A stretch of DNA of 64,000 nt, taken from positions 40,114,738 to 40,178,737 of the forward strand of contig JAKTNV010000005.1 in NCBI GenBank assembly GCA_022747635.1, read 5' to 3'. Numbering within the stretch: the stretch's first letter is position 1; every line of letters starts with the position of its first letter. The position numbers were made by a program, and so were the translations under genes. This stretch comes from Hetaerina americana. Taxonomy: Eukaryota; Arthropoda; Insecta; Odonata; Calopterygidae. Of this stretch, positions 37,782 to 50,125 are shown one piece after another. The notes under the pieces were generated by a model. It saw only the letters and a program-made list of their open reading frames with translations, searched no databases and was not told the DNA's origin.

Positions 37782-38085
37782 GGATCGAGATGGTGCGGGG
37801 GCTAATGTACTGACTTCCCACCCAGAGGGCCCTGGTTCAACTCCCGGTGGTGTTAAATATTTTTCAGAGATATCTCAATCCCTACTTAGGTGCTTTGTGG
37901 AGGGCACTTTGAGTGAGTACGCCATCCGTCAGATGGGACGTTAAGCTGCAGAACCCTTGGTGCCTTTCATAGAGTAGGCTAATGCCAATGCCGGGTTTCT
38001 CTCCACCCTTCATCCTTTCCTGTCCATCCCCTATGGCGCAAATGACCTCAGCTGTCGGTTGCGTCCCCTGAATACTACTACTACA
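37782..38085 (+). repeat. SINE family A, full-length copy
   Basis: Starts GGATCGAGATGGTGCGGGGG and has a B-box-like CTGGTTCAACTCCCGG. It ends in AATACTACTACTACA, giving a short (CTA)n tail. The exact target duplication TTTGACAGTAGAGG flanks it (37768-37781 and 38086-38099). Several CpG sites present in the 50126-50390 copy are TpG or CpA here. Confidence 0.92.
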
Positions 38086-38099
38086 TTTGACAGTAGAGG

Positions 38100-39881
38100 T
38101 GCTCATTTCTTACACGATCTCTTGACTTCTAGTCAATGTGACTTCTCATCAATCAGAGGTCCAGGCATTAGGGTGGTAGTAATCTGCCATATGTTGAGGA
38201 TGTGATAGATATATGTGCTGGTAGTCCTAAAGATTAATCCTAAAATTCTGCAAACATTACAAAGGCAGTCTCCTAAATATCTCAAGGATGACTATTTGGA
38301 CTTCGAAGTGTTCAGTGACATTTGACATAACTTTATCAGTCCCAGTCAGTATGACTCTAATTTTAAAATCCTTATACCAGTGGACCAGGATTGCATCACA
38401 ACAGAATCATCATTAAATGCATGTTTCAACAGGCCTAGAGCTAATATCACAGTATTTCCATGTTTCAAACAGAGCTTGATGCTAATTTATTGCTGTTTAA
38501 TACCAACCATTTTGCAAATCTCAAGAACGTGTAGAATGAAAATAAAATGAGGACATAATCACATTAAGAAGAACAGAATTAGGTGCATGTAGTACAGGGC
38601 TGGTTTTGAGACTGGTCAAAAGAGGTTGCAAGTAGTGCCATGTAATGCCACTAGTTAATGTTCGGTTCAGCAGTTCATTAGTATAACCTTCACGTATTAC
38701 CAGTCTTCAACTTAGTCTAGTGTGAACTTTTGGGTAGCACTGCCATTATCATTTGAGGATAATAGTAATTTTTTTACTATAGAACAAATTTTAAAATTGT
38801 TTTTTACTGTTATAATTAGTTTGGACATAGTCTGTCATATGAAGAAATCCAGATGACAGGCTATGTAACTAAAAGGAATTGTTTTGTACGATTTTTCAAA
38901 ATATCGTACAAATAGCAATTTTAAAATATATAGAATCCTGATTGGATACGTGTCCTATTTTCTTTGTCTCATATCATCTTGTCTTTCAGTAAATAGTTAA
39001 TGCTTTTTCTCTGATAAGATCAGTGTGCAATTCACTAGCTATAAAATGTGGTACTTTAATAATAAAGATTATTTTCCAATGTTTGTTTTTTTTCACTAAT
39101 TTCTGGTTCATTTTCTTTGTTTATTGACTTCATAATCCAGATAAAATCACTGCCAAAACACTTGCTGTCCATCTCATTGCAATGAAGTAAACCAGATGGA
39201 TAGTAAAGGTGGCTTCAATAGCTCATTGCTTTGTACTGTTATTAATCATTAAATCCATGATTGGTTGATAATCTACCAATGATAGTAGGTTTTGGATAGA
39301 CAGACTGAACATGCTCACATTTCTAAAACGAAGTATACAATAGTCATAATTAAAATATTATTGTTAATAAATATGCTGAAGAGTATGTAATTCTCTGGGG
39401 GATACCTACTATGGGAATCGTGCCGCCATTCGTATCATCTATATTAAATGAAGCTCTGGGGTTTAAGAAATTGATACAATTACATTTTAAACAGTAAAAA
39501 TAATAAATCTTCTCACTACAACACATTCAAAATATAAATAGCAAATAAGAAGAGATAACGATTCCGTAATATAAATTTTTTCAATAAAAAGATATGCCCC
39601 AGGATACAAGGGAATTACCACTCAACTCATGAAAAAGAATTGGATTGTTAATAGGTTGTGCCTAACATTTCTGCTCTCAGCTATTGCCCTACCATTCTTT
39701 CTCCATGAACTACAACCAAGATGTGAAATGATTTGCATTTTCTGATGACCACTGGAGCTGAGCTGGCATGAGCATTAATAATATTCCTGGTAGGGCCACT
39801 CATGCTAGTTAGGTTGAAGATAGGATTACTTGCACAGCAGAAAACAAAACACACCAGGGCTGCTACTGTTAGACTTTGAGA
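38100..39881. other. Intergenic, CpG-depleted, with two short hairpins
   Basis: Lies between the convergent MOGS and ETFBKMT. Two small inverted repeats stand out. ACATAGTCTGTCAT pairs with ATGACAGGCTATGT (about 38825-38866), and TTTGTACGAT pairs with ATCGTACAAA (about 38883-38912). No gene is recognised. Confidence 0.45.
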
Positions 39882-40175
39882 TTATCTCTTATAAAAATTA
39901 TATTTTATGGCACAACAGAGTAACCTACTTTTCCTACATGCTGTTGGCAAAACAAATCTGTCTGGCAACTTCGAGGGGTTAATAAATTCAACTTTGTCTT
40001 TAAAAGTACCCAGCCACGTAATAAAAGTAAACCGCATCTGGATGTTTACTTAAAAAACCATAATAATTCCAGAATGGAACATTCCACTACATATTGCAGA
40101 AATAACTTATTCTTTAAAAAGCTTAGATCTACTGGCCCCTTACTTCACAAAATCTTTGATTTAGCAGAGATGTGT
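39882..40175 (+). repeat. Direct repeat, copy 2 (first at 36826-37125)
   Basis: Diverged copy of the segment downstream of MOGS, about 3.06 kb away in the same orientation. It lies directly before the LINE at 40255. Confidence 0.88.
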
Positions 40176-40254
40176 GCAGTGAAATTTGAAAAAAAGGTAG
40201 GAAGAAAATTAGTACATATTGAGCAAGTGAAAGCATTTTATCAATGGAGATAAA

Positions 40255-41430
40255 AGCACAAACAATGGATTTCCATACCATATATGTGGGAAGATTGCAG
40301 TAATGAGATTACTAATCGAGAGGAACATAGAATACAATCAGGAGGTATTTGCCTGTTTCATAGATTTCGAAAAAGTATTTGATAGAGTAAATTGGGAAAA
40401 ACTAATGAGTATTCTGCAGAAAATAGGAATAGATTGGAGGGAAAGGAGGCTAATCAGCAACCTGTACATGTCTCAGACTGCTCAGGTACGAGTGGGGAAC
40501 GGGGAGTCCGGTTGGGCAGTGTTAGGAAGAGGTGTAAGGCAGGGTTGCCCATTATCACCGTTGCTGTTCAACCTGTATGCAGAGGAAATGATTAAAGAGG
40601 CATGGGAAGAACTGTAGTAGGAATGAAGGTGGGCGGGGAATTCGTAAAATCAGTTAGGTTTGCTAATGACCAAGCTTTAGTTTGTCAATCAGCCAAGGGG
40701 TGGCAAGCATTGCTTAGTGAATTGGAAATTCAGTGTGACAGGTATAAGATTAGAACCAATATTAATAAAACAAAGGTTATACGATTTTTTAGGAAGAGAA
40801 AGGCTAAGCTTAACATTGAAATAAGAGGGCAAAAACTAGAGCAGGTAGAACAGTTTACGTATCTCAGTAGTGTTTTGGACCAACACGGTCAAAGTAGTAG
40901 GGACGTAAGGAGAAGAATTGCGCTGGGCAAAGAGGCTTTCACAAGGAGGAGGGAGTTGATGACGGGGACGTTGAGTAAGGATGTTAAGTAAAGACTCATA
41001 AAAACTTTGATACGGAGCGTAGCTATGTACGGCGCGGAAACGATGTCATTGAAGCAGGAGGATAGACGTAGATTGGAGGCTTTTGAAATGTGGGTGTGGA
41101 GAGGAATGGAGAAGGTGAAATGGACAGAGAAGAAAATAAATGAGGAAGTACTTGGTATGGTGGACGAGGACAGGGGTTTGTTGGGAGAAATCCTATGGAG
41201 GCAGGAAAAGTGGATGAAGGGGGTTTTGACCGGCAGCGGGATGTTGAAGACTCTGATAGAGGGGAGAATGTTGGGCAAACGAGGAAAGGGAAGGAACAGG
41301 ATTCCTGCAGGAGGAACAGGGTGCTGGATTGTGTGTTGTTAGGGGACACAAAATATTTATTTGGTAGTTGTGTCCATCCAAAAACCTACCTTAACCAGTA
41401 AATTACCAAAATAAATATGTGGGGTGAAGT
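40255..41430 (+). mobile_element. LINE (non-LTR retrotransposon), 5'-truncated, dead reverse transcriptase
   Basis: Reverse transcriptase segments are readable in order: CFIDFEKVFDRVNWEKLM, then GRGVRQGCPLSPLLFNLY, then VRFANDQALVCQSAKGWQAL. After these come KLEQVEQFTYLSSVLD, then SVAMYGAETMSLK and [17 protein letters not shown]. The catalytic box, normally F/YADD, reads FAND, so one aspartate is lost. A frame break near 40605-40615 and a TAA at 40989-40991 interrupt the frame. The 5' part, including any endonuclease, is missing. The 3' end carries TGTCCATCCAAAAACCTACC, shared with 19535-19655. The type resembles RTE-like insect LINEs. Clade assignment needs a search. Confidence 0.9.
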
Positions 41431-41764
41431 TGAACCAAAGATTTTATTAGATTGATATGGTCGTAAGAAAAGACCCGCCGTCTCCCAAATTAATTCATCG
41501 ATATTGTCAATCATTGAACAAGTAAGCAACAGATCTGTAAATAAGCGACAAATTTACACATCAAATAACCAATGAACTTTATTGATTATGCTACTTGGAA
41601 ATTTTTAACAAATGATTTCTATTCCCTGTATACTATATTTCCCAACCCATAAGATGCACTTTTATACTCCAAAATGTGCTCAAAAATCAGCCTGTCTCTC
41701 ACAGGCCGGGAGTTTATGGGCAACTGTTTATAATTGATTTACCTTTATATATCATAAAAACTGT

Positions 41765-41862
41765 TAGGAACTCAAAAGGTCAGTTATATAAGTGATGGTA
41801 GAATTCACCCAATATTAAGCCCAACGGCTTGTGAAATTCACACATGGCATGGGGACCAGAAT
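41765..41862 (-). repeat. SINE family B fragment
   Basis: Carries GTGATGGTAGAATTCACCCA and GTGAAATTCACACAT, matching the tail half of the 4281-4550 copy. It is heavily truncated and diverged. Confidence 0.65.
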
Positions 41863-42468
41863 GTTTCTGTACCACATATGGTATTCTGAATGATACGATT
41901 AAGAAAGAAATCTAAAAAAAAATAAACCCTCTTTAATTTAAAAGACACCACAGCACAGAGTAATGTTGGTTTGCCGAAACAAAAAATAACTGTAACAAAA
42001 TAATACACACAGTTTATAAACAGTTACCCATGTACTCCTGGCCTATTAAGCGCAAGCTGATTTTAGAGGGGATTTTACTAAAAGGGGGGGACCCTATATC
42101 TATTTTCTTCTAAAACAAACATATAAGAAGAAATTTAGAGAGACGAGAAGATGCAGATGTACATTGGTGAAGGGAGAGAGGAGCCAAGGGATCATCATAG
42201 ACATCTGAAGGTTATCTTTATCATTTGGTGGAGGCTATTATCCACCATTGTCAGCTTGGACTTAGGCATTGGAGTGATATGGAGGGGGTAATCTAAGCAA
42301 AGGACCAGGAACTAGGGCACTGTATTATCACTCTTAGGGGTATGCTCCTAGCAATGGAACCAATTGATTTGTTTCAAGCACGTACTGAGGACCAGTTCCA
42401 AAGATATTTGAAAATGACAATAGAGCTTAGCACTATAACAATACAAGTTTTTCCCTTTTCACGATAAG

Positions 42469-42474
42469 TTTATT
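42469..42474 (-). promoter_or_regulatory. Candidate polyadenylation signal of ETFBKMT
   Basis: AATAAA on the minus strand, about 100 nt beyond the ETFBKMT stop codon. Confidence 0.5.
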
Positions 42475-42572
42475 AAGACTGCAGGAAAATGTATACATCA
42501 CCATATAATAACAATTTACATTATTTTAATGGCAAGAGGTTGGGAATACACCATTGTTGAAATATCCTACAT

Positions 42573-45500
42573 TTAGCAACTTAGCATCCAAACAGTTGCA
42601 TGAGAAAAGCCTGAGTTTTCCAAGCAACTATGCTCGGGGAGAGGATATTGTTTCATTATCGATAATGAAGGTGAATTATTCCTGCCTTGCTCATGGGTCT
42701 CTATTATTGTGTTAAAGGCATAGCGCCCTGGGTCACCAATCAAAACAAGTGCACCCAGTGCTGAACACCTTTTGGCCCAAGTCATTACCCTGCAATTAAA
42801 AATAGTCAGTTTGAACTAATAAACAAAATAGGTATGTATTCACATTTTAGGGCAACCTTTACATGAAGATGAGTGGCTAATAAACAAAACAGGTATGTAA
42901 TAACATTTTAGGGCACCCTTTACATGAAGATGAATGGCTAACAATGTCTACTCAATAAGGCAACAAAAATTTACCTGCCAATTCGCATTTAAATTTCCCA
43001 ACACTAAGAGCAACATGAGAAAGCTGCTGCTTGTAAGACATTTATACCTATTCTCCTACTTGATATCAAGTCAAATTCCCATCAATCGGAACTATCATAT
43101 TAATAACTCACCTTTGTGAAATCTCTTCATCATAAAAGAGATCACCAACTATGACCACATCCCAAGGAAAATGACTTTTGAAAAATTCTTCACGTCCTCT
43201 GTCTTCAATGTAGTTTTCTGTTGAATTTTTTATAGTTGTGTCATTCAAAGCTGCATTCATTCCAGCAGCTATTCCAGCCACTATTTAAGAAAAACAAGCA
43301 TGGCATTTATACGAGAATGGAACTAATGCTGAGAGGGTAACTTCGATATTATTCAGTTTAAATTCAAATAAAACCCACCACCATTAAAATTCTATTTGTA
43401 ATCAAGGAAAATAAATTATTACGAAAGTTATTTGCCTTACAAAGGATAAAAGGGCGAGCGCAGGATGATAAAAAAAGCTCAAGCAGGTGCAGAGGTTATT
43501 CATTTCATAAGTATGTAAGGGAGATATTTCCTGATTTCAAAATAACTTGCAATTCTTTTTGTAAGTATTTTTGTGTAATGTAAGGAAAATTTGACAAAAA
43601 TCATGCTGGAAAAATAAAGCAGATCACCTATCTAGCTTTACACAAGGTAAGTGGTGTCTGTTATTCCTCCTTCCAACATTTTCTTTAGATAGCAGAATGA
43701 GAGAGAGGTGATGTTTAATACAGTGTATTGCCCAGTAGTGTAAATCCCTCATTGTAATAGGGCCAAGGAGCTTAGAAGTTTAACCATTCACCAGATATAA
43801 CTTCAGAAGTAAATTGAATGTTTGTGTAAATAAAATAACAAATTAAGGACATAATTTCATCTCGAGCTCCTAAACCAACAACATGAACTAATGTCAAAAT
43901 TTCAAAACCAAAACCCATAAATTAAGGTTAAATTTTCCATGATGTACATAATTTCTATTCAGCAGTTTCCGGATATTAGCCAATTCTAAAGAGAATGATC
44001 AAAGACATGACTTCCTACTAAAGCCACACAAAAGAAATATATTAAAAGGAAAGTGGCTAAAAATAGGTATCTACTGAGTTTTGGTTGAGTATTGTATTTA
44101 AAAATCTTGGGTTTGGAATTCAAGACAAACTGCCATTGTCCTGCAACTTACAAATGCAGCTTTTTTTATTTTTATCTTCCTTTGAATAAATACTACTTAC
44201 CAGGATCTATGTCATTTGCCAGGGCCGATTTTGCACCACATTTAGACGCCGCTATTGCTGTTGCTGCACAGCCACTCCCAACATCAATAACTGACCGACC
44301 CCTCACTAACGTTGGGTTATCTAAAATAAATCTTTTTCATAATATAAATGGACCAATGAAGGCCACAGAACTAAAACCAACCAAAAACAAATAAATTCCG
44401 AAGTGCCACAGTAAATGTATGCATCATAACAGTCCACGTAATTTATCAATGCAATTGTAAGTCAGAAGCTTACTCTGGCCTTCTCATTTAATTATAAGCT
44501 AATATCACCTGAGTACCTTGTCACTGCCTGGCCACCAGGCCAATAAAATCCCCAGAATGGGTCATTAAAAGGACAGTTATCTATCTGTGACTTCCACAAA
44601 GGGCAGGCAGGAGTAATTAAGTGAAGAGCTATTTCTGGAGTCAAATGATTTCTTGTTATTTCAGTGTTCTTTTCAATGAGGGCTTTTACTTCCACAAAAT
44701 TAGGTGGAGTACTATAGAATTTCAAATGTTGTCTGAAATGAAATAGTCACATTTTAGAACTAGTCAAATGCCACAAAACAAACCTTGCTCATGTTTAGTA
44801 AACAGGGAAATCAAATCAAGTAAATTTCTGCAATATAAAAATAGAAATAAAATTACAGCAAAATAAAAGGTAAAGTAGGAAAGACTGCCAGGAAAAATGA
44901 GGCACATGCATTAGGAGTGGAAGATCTATTCATGTCGTACAATAAGATAGATGAAGAGAGAGAGAGTGGCCTGAAGTCTTTCTAAAAACATCATAGTGTC
45001 AGAACCAAAAAAAAAGATACTAGTCAGTGTAAGGAACATAATATGATTTGCCTCCTCTTAAATGCAGCCGACATTGTGTAAGGAGTGGTTAATATCAGGA
45101 TGGTATACAAGATGGAAGAGAATGAATGAGAGGAGAAAATGGTTTTAAGAAGGGAAAGGGAGGCAGTAAAAGGTTGGATAATTGAAGAGTGGTATCTAGA
45201 AAGAGACATATACCTGTGTTTTTTAGATATTTAAAAGGCTTTTGATAGAGTGGATTGTAAAAAGAAATGAGTGAACTGGAGAGAGAGGCCTGACTGGAAA
45301 GCTATATATGGACCTAAGAGTTGGCAAAGGAATGAAATTAAAAAAGGTTTAAGGCAAGGGTACATTGCCAACCCTATTTCTGATGCATCTGGAAGTCACA
45401 GTAGAGGAGAATAGGAATGAGGAAGAAAATGCAGGAGTGAACACAAAAACAGCAAGATAAATTAAGTTTTCAGGTGATATAGCAGTGATTATAGAAGATC

Positions 45501-48346
45501 TTCAAACAAGGAAAAGGGTGATAGAAAAGACTGACAGCAGATACAAGAGATGCAGAATGAGTATGTACAAAAGAAATACCAAAACCGTATGAATCTGAAA
45601 TGAAGAAAGAATAGAATTTGATATATACTGAGCAGAAACTGAAAACGTAGAGGGTCTTAAATAAGTATGAAGTGTGGTGGCAAGTAGCTGGGGATGCAAG
45701 AATGAGATTTTAAGATGAATAGAAATAACAAATATGGCATTCAACTGCCCAAAAAGGTTGCAATTGAGCAAGATGGGCATATACCTATGAAAGAAATTGG
45801 TTAAGTCTCATGTTTGGAATATGTTTTCAGATTGAAAAGAAACATTAACACCTTAAACAGTGGAAAATAACTGCAGGATCAAATTCAGCCATGAAAAACA
45901 AGATATGGAATAAAATGGAGAGATAAGGAGGAGAAATGATGAGGCTTTAAAGCATTTGGGAAAGGAGAAAAGGCTACTAGAAATAATAAATTAGGAAAAA
46001 GAACTGGGTTGGTCAGTACCTATGACATGAAGGTATACTTAGTGCAGCAGTAGAGGAAGTGGTGGAAAGGAGAAGAAAGTTATTGGACTAGTTGTGACAG
46101 AGAAGGGTACAGATGTGAGAAAGAGACAGCCTTAGCGAGAAGGTTATGAAGGGCGTCAGGGATCAGCCACAAGGCACAGCACTTCATGATGATGAATACT
46201 GGAAGTAGTGAAGGGATTTAGTGATATTCCCAACTAAATAGTTTTTAAATACTCCTCAATTATATTCATATATATGTTTTATGTTCATCATTATATTTAT
46301 GTAAAAAGTTATTTTGAGCAATGTCTAATGTGGAAACAAACCAATGCCTTAAGAAGAGATGAACCGAGTGGGTGAATCTTCTGGCACTGTCATCCTATAA
46401 GTATCAATGGTAGTAATTAGGACAGGCAGTCAAAAGTTGAGATAAAGGAACTGTTTCATAAAATTCTGAATCTGAATGCTTTCAGATATAAAAGAAATGA
46501 CTCTGTGATGAGCTGAAGATGTAATGGTTTGTAGGGATTGCAAATTCAGCTTTTCGAAATTATATGAAGGTTCTCAGATGGTTTGTCAGAAAACATAAAT
46601 AAAAAAGAAACAAAGTTCAATGATGTGAAAGACAGATGGAAGCAGTGCCAAACATTTATCTTGAAAGGGAGAGATTAGAGTAAATGAAAGAATAAATGTT
46701 AGAATTAGAAAGCTGAATCATGTAAAATGAAGAACAAGATATGTAATGATAAACACCAAAAGAAGCATTTTAGTCAACAAAAAATTTAAAAAGAAGTTAA
46801 TAAGTTACAATGTTATATTATATTTTAATATGATTATGAGACTGGGATAAAAAGAGTCTGATAACTTCATAATATAATACTACAAAAAAATGCAGAGTTA
46901 TCTCAAAGATATGATGGAAAGGATGAGGAAGTAAATTCATTTATGAGATAAAATAAAGGACGGATTAATATGATTGTCCAAATACTGAAATATGAATAAA
47001 TATATGCATAATAAAAGAAAGGTCAGAACTTAAAAAATTAAGAGGTAGCTTCAGAAGAGAATACACCTTACAGACTACTAGTGAGGTAAAACGTGCAACT
47101 TTATGTGAATTAAAATGAAAATATCAAGACCAAAAGCAAATACAAATGAGTGCTTCTAACCAATCTGACAATCAAAAACTTCACAAGAAGAATGCATAAA
47201 AGAATAATCATGGGTAAGTAGGCATATAAGATACTAATCTTTAACTTAGGGTGAGGAGGGAAAACTGACATCAGTATAGGTTTACTCATTTTGTGCCATG
47301 GGGGCGATATATAGGTAGATAGATTTAAGGAGATGATTTATAAGATGAGAAAGGGTAGTAAGAAAACAACCTTTCGAATTACCCTACTCTATAATAATCT
47401 TCATAATCAGACTAACAAGCATGGATGTGAAATGAATTCCACATGGCAACTCAAGGAGTTATGTGCATAACATTGAGAAGCTTCCACGACTGAGACTCGA
47501 AACCTGTCCCAGGTGTATAAATCAGAATACAAGCCACTGCACAGATCCTATCCCATTCATGGAGTGTGCTTGCACGTTCAGGGTGAAGACGATGTTTAAC
47601 TATGGCAGTGGAAACAGAGCAGTCAGGATGATGAGATAGGAGAACTAGCATTGCTTCCTTTCACTAATTTGATATTCTATTCTATGGGATGTATTGTTCT
47701 TCCTAATTATGTCCTCACATCATGAAATAACCACTACAATTTCATTAAAACAAATTAAATGCCGCATTAGTTTCCCCAAACAAAATTTGGGTGCAATATC
47801 CGTCCAAATATTTCTTGATCTCGCTAAATTCTACAGCCCGGTCTTTGCCTTAATAGACGGGAGTTAAAAATTAATCACAAGGTTGCCTCCACCTTTCTTA
47901 TGGTATTTTTTTGGGGCATCGTAGTAGATTGCTTGGATAAGTATACACTTCTATTTCGATGAAATGTCGCCTATAAATGATCTAATTCTCGAAGGAAGTA
48001 AAATCCCCTTCTAAAGCTTACCATCTATTTCCACAGCTCTACGGATTAGAGTACTAAGTGGATGCAAAAACCACATCCCCCAATATTTGTTATTCCTTCT
48101 CTTTCAAAAGGCAAGTAAACAGGTAAATCACAAGAACGAAACGAAGTAACTCGGGAAAATGCCTGTATGATATGCATAATCAATTAAAGGAACTAAGCAA
48201 CGGAGGCCGAATATGTCACCAAAATTAGGCAATATTAAAAGAACCCCTAGGCACGATTGCATGAACGCTGCCATGTAGTACCTGTAGCATGAAAATCTAA
48301 ATATTGTCCTTCTTAGTACCCCAGGAAAACTGAGTGCCATTTTCAT
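42573..48346 (-). CDS. ETFBKMT: Electron transfer flavoprotein beta-subunit lysine methyltransferase
   Basis: A class I SAM-dependent methyltransferase. The human orthologue (METTL20) methylates lysines of mitochondrial ETF-beta and dampens electron transfer from acyl-CoA dehydrogenases. Coding exons on the minus strand: 48346-48282, 44732-44509, 44320-44201, 43280-43112 and 42789-42573. All have GT-AG borders and matching phases, and give 264 residues; the human protein has 262. The N-terminus, MKMALSFPGVLRRTIFRFSC, is basic and hydrophobic without acidic residues, a typical mitochondrial presequence. Motifs: FWGFYWPGGQAVTRY (81-95), the SAM-binding VIDVGSGCAATAIAA (107-121), ANDIDP (131-136), VVIGDLFYDEE (catalytic-loop region, about 180-189) and LIGDPGRYAF (209-218). 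It converges with MOGS. CpG rises around the first exon, which fits a promoter there. Confidence 0.95.
42816..42937. repeat. 61-bp tandem duplication beside ETFBKMT exon 5
   Basis: 42816-42876 and 42877-42937 are two head-to-tail 61-bp units differing at a few bases. Each begins CTAATAAACAAAA and ends TTTACATGAAGATGA.TGG. The pair sits in the last ETFBKMT intron, about 26 bp from the acceptor of the final exon. Confidence 0.92.
44733..48281 (-). other. First intron of ETFBKMT
   Basis: 3549-bp intron separating the presequence exon from the enzyme body. The donor is CAG|GTACTA and the acceptor TTTCAG|A, joined in phase 2. It contains a degraded LINE (about 45170-46205). The rest is AT-rich and very low in CpG until about 47.8 kb. 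Confidence 0.8.
45170..46205 (+). mobile_element. Degraded LINE relic
   Basis: DIYLCFLDI-stop-KAFDRVDC near 45205-45260 matches the reverse transcriptase motif around the first catalytic aspartate (xxxFLDxxKAFDRVxx). It is followed by a remnant of GLRQG near 45350 and KNWVGQYL-stop-HEGIL near 46000. Stops and frame breaks are frequent throughout. It lies antisense to ETFBKMT within intron 1 and is the oldest-looking LINE here. Confidence 0.7.
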
Positions 48347-48720
48347 TTCTTATTGATTATTCTTTCTTTATATTATGCGGGAAAATTGTAAACCACAATA
48401 AAAACACTAGTTCCATAGTTAACGACTCTGTGATGTTCTTCCTAGGAACCACAACATATTGACACATAGCTTGCATAACTTCACAAAACGAAGGGGCATA
48501 GCCGGCAAAACGCAACCAATACGACGAAATTCGATGAAATGTTTATTTCCCTCGTTTGTAAACAGCATAGGTATACAATTCGCAATTTTACAATAGATTA
48601 CAGAATAAGAAAAACTTATCAGTGATTGATATAATTTTTAACATTCAAATTCAGCAGTTTCAAATTTAACAGTTACATTAAAATCTGTATCCTTATCGGG
48701 AACCAGGACTTGCGACCAGG
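47780..48720. promoter_or_regulatory. CpG-richer patch over the ETFBKMT first exon
   Basis: CpG reappears in this patch (for example 48140-48270 and 48480-48560) between long CpG-poor flanks. It spans the start codon at 48346. This is the signature of an unmethylated promoter in a methylated neighbourhood. No TATA box was identified. Confidence 0.5.
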
Positions 48721-50113
48721 GCCAAAGCAAAGTGACCTGGATACCTCACCACCACCTCTGGAAGATCCTAAGGGAACCTAAGGGGCACAGAGAATACTAA
48801 ACTGCTGCATAGATAACGTTGCTTCAATGGAACAAAATCATGTACCCCGAATTTAATCAACTACCCAATGAACTCAGTTTAATACGAGTACTATACCTAA
48901 AGGAATAGAAAAACCGGTTGCAGCCGCAGTCTCATCATTTAAAATTGTACTTTCCAAATAATAAACACATTGTACTTATTTTAGGTCCCTACTTGTTTGA
49001 AGGTATCTACAGTCTTGATAAAACTCTCAAATTGACATGTGTACTTTTTGGGTGAAAGCAAATACAATAGGATCACAATAATAGCACATTTTAATGGGGT
49101 GGGTTTTACATAATGAGAAAAAAGTCAACATGGTTTACAATACCAATAGGAATACATCGGCACATCTTCATTTCTTGGTATCATATTTTATTATTGTTTC
49201 CAAACATTTATTTTTCGTCTCTGCTCCTTACTTGCTTTACTTTCCTTCGTGTGGCTTTAATTCATTGGATGATGCATGAAGGACAGCACATAAAGGGGTG
49301 CTATGTTCCAAGACAGAACTGTTTTCATTTAGGGATCATATGACCATATGCCCCTGAATATTTAATGCCATTGCTGTAAAATTAAGTGATAGTAGGCTTG
49401 TTAATACCAGTTACCCTTTTGCGTCCTATTTATTACATAGCTGTGCTGAGAAAATTGTATGTTGCTCTTTCTTATTCACTAGTTTCGAGCACCTGAAACA
49501 TCAGGAGTTAACTCAGATGTCACATTGTCATAATCTCAAGTGTTACCTCTCTGTGGAATTAATTCATCTTATAACACAAGGAACATGTTTCATAAATTCC
49601 CCAGGGTTTTTATTTGATATAATCAGGTTAACTCCAACAACCTTACAATGTACAATACTGCATCTGATGATTTTGTGAGTGAAACTGATTATATCATATA
49701 AAAAGATGAGAATTTACAAAGGCTTTTCTGTGTGTTATAAGAGTTCTCTGAAATCTTAATGACAGTCTAATACTAAGTTGGTGGGCACATACTGCTTTAA
49801 TGAAAAAAAGAAAGGCTCATCTGAAGAAAAACAATAAAATACATAAAGGAAGTGTTCAAGAGTCAGTAGATAGATATATGGGAGGAAGCTGTTAGATGGA
49901 GAGTTTCTTGGATATGTACTCACTCATGCTGGTAAAAGAAATCCAAGCTCTGGGTTGTGAAACCCCAGTTTTTTTGGGGTTTCCTGAATTCTTAAAACCT
50001 GTGTTTCTTCAAAAGTGCTAGATTAAAGGCATATGTACGTTTTGTTGGCTTCATTCTAGTATAAGATTTTAAAATGTAATCGACGCCCTGCCATGAAGAC
50101 GACGATAAAAATC
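48721..50113. other. Intergenic, nothing recognised
   Basis: AT-rich, CpG-poor DNA upstream of ETFBKMT. Short frames at 49094-49343 have no recognised family. Confidence 0.45.
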
Positions 50114-50125
50114 ATTTCGCAAGTA

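Noticed and set aside
43440..47000. A separate plus-strand gene in ETFBKMT intron 1
   Set aside because: Coding-like similarity is confined to decayed reverse transcriptase blocks with many stops.
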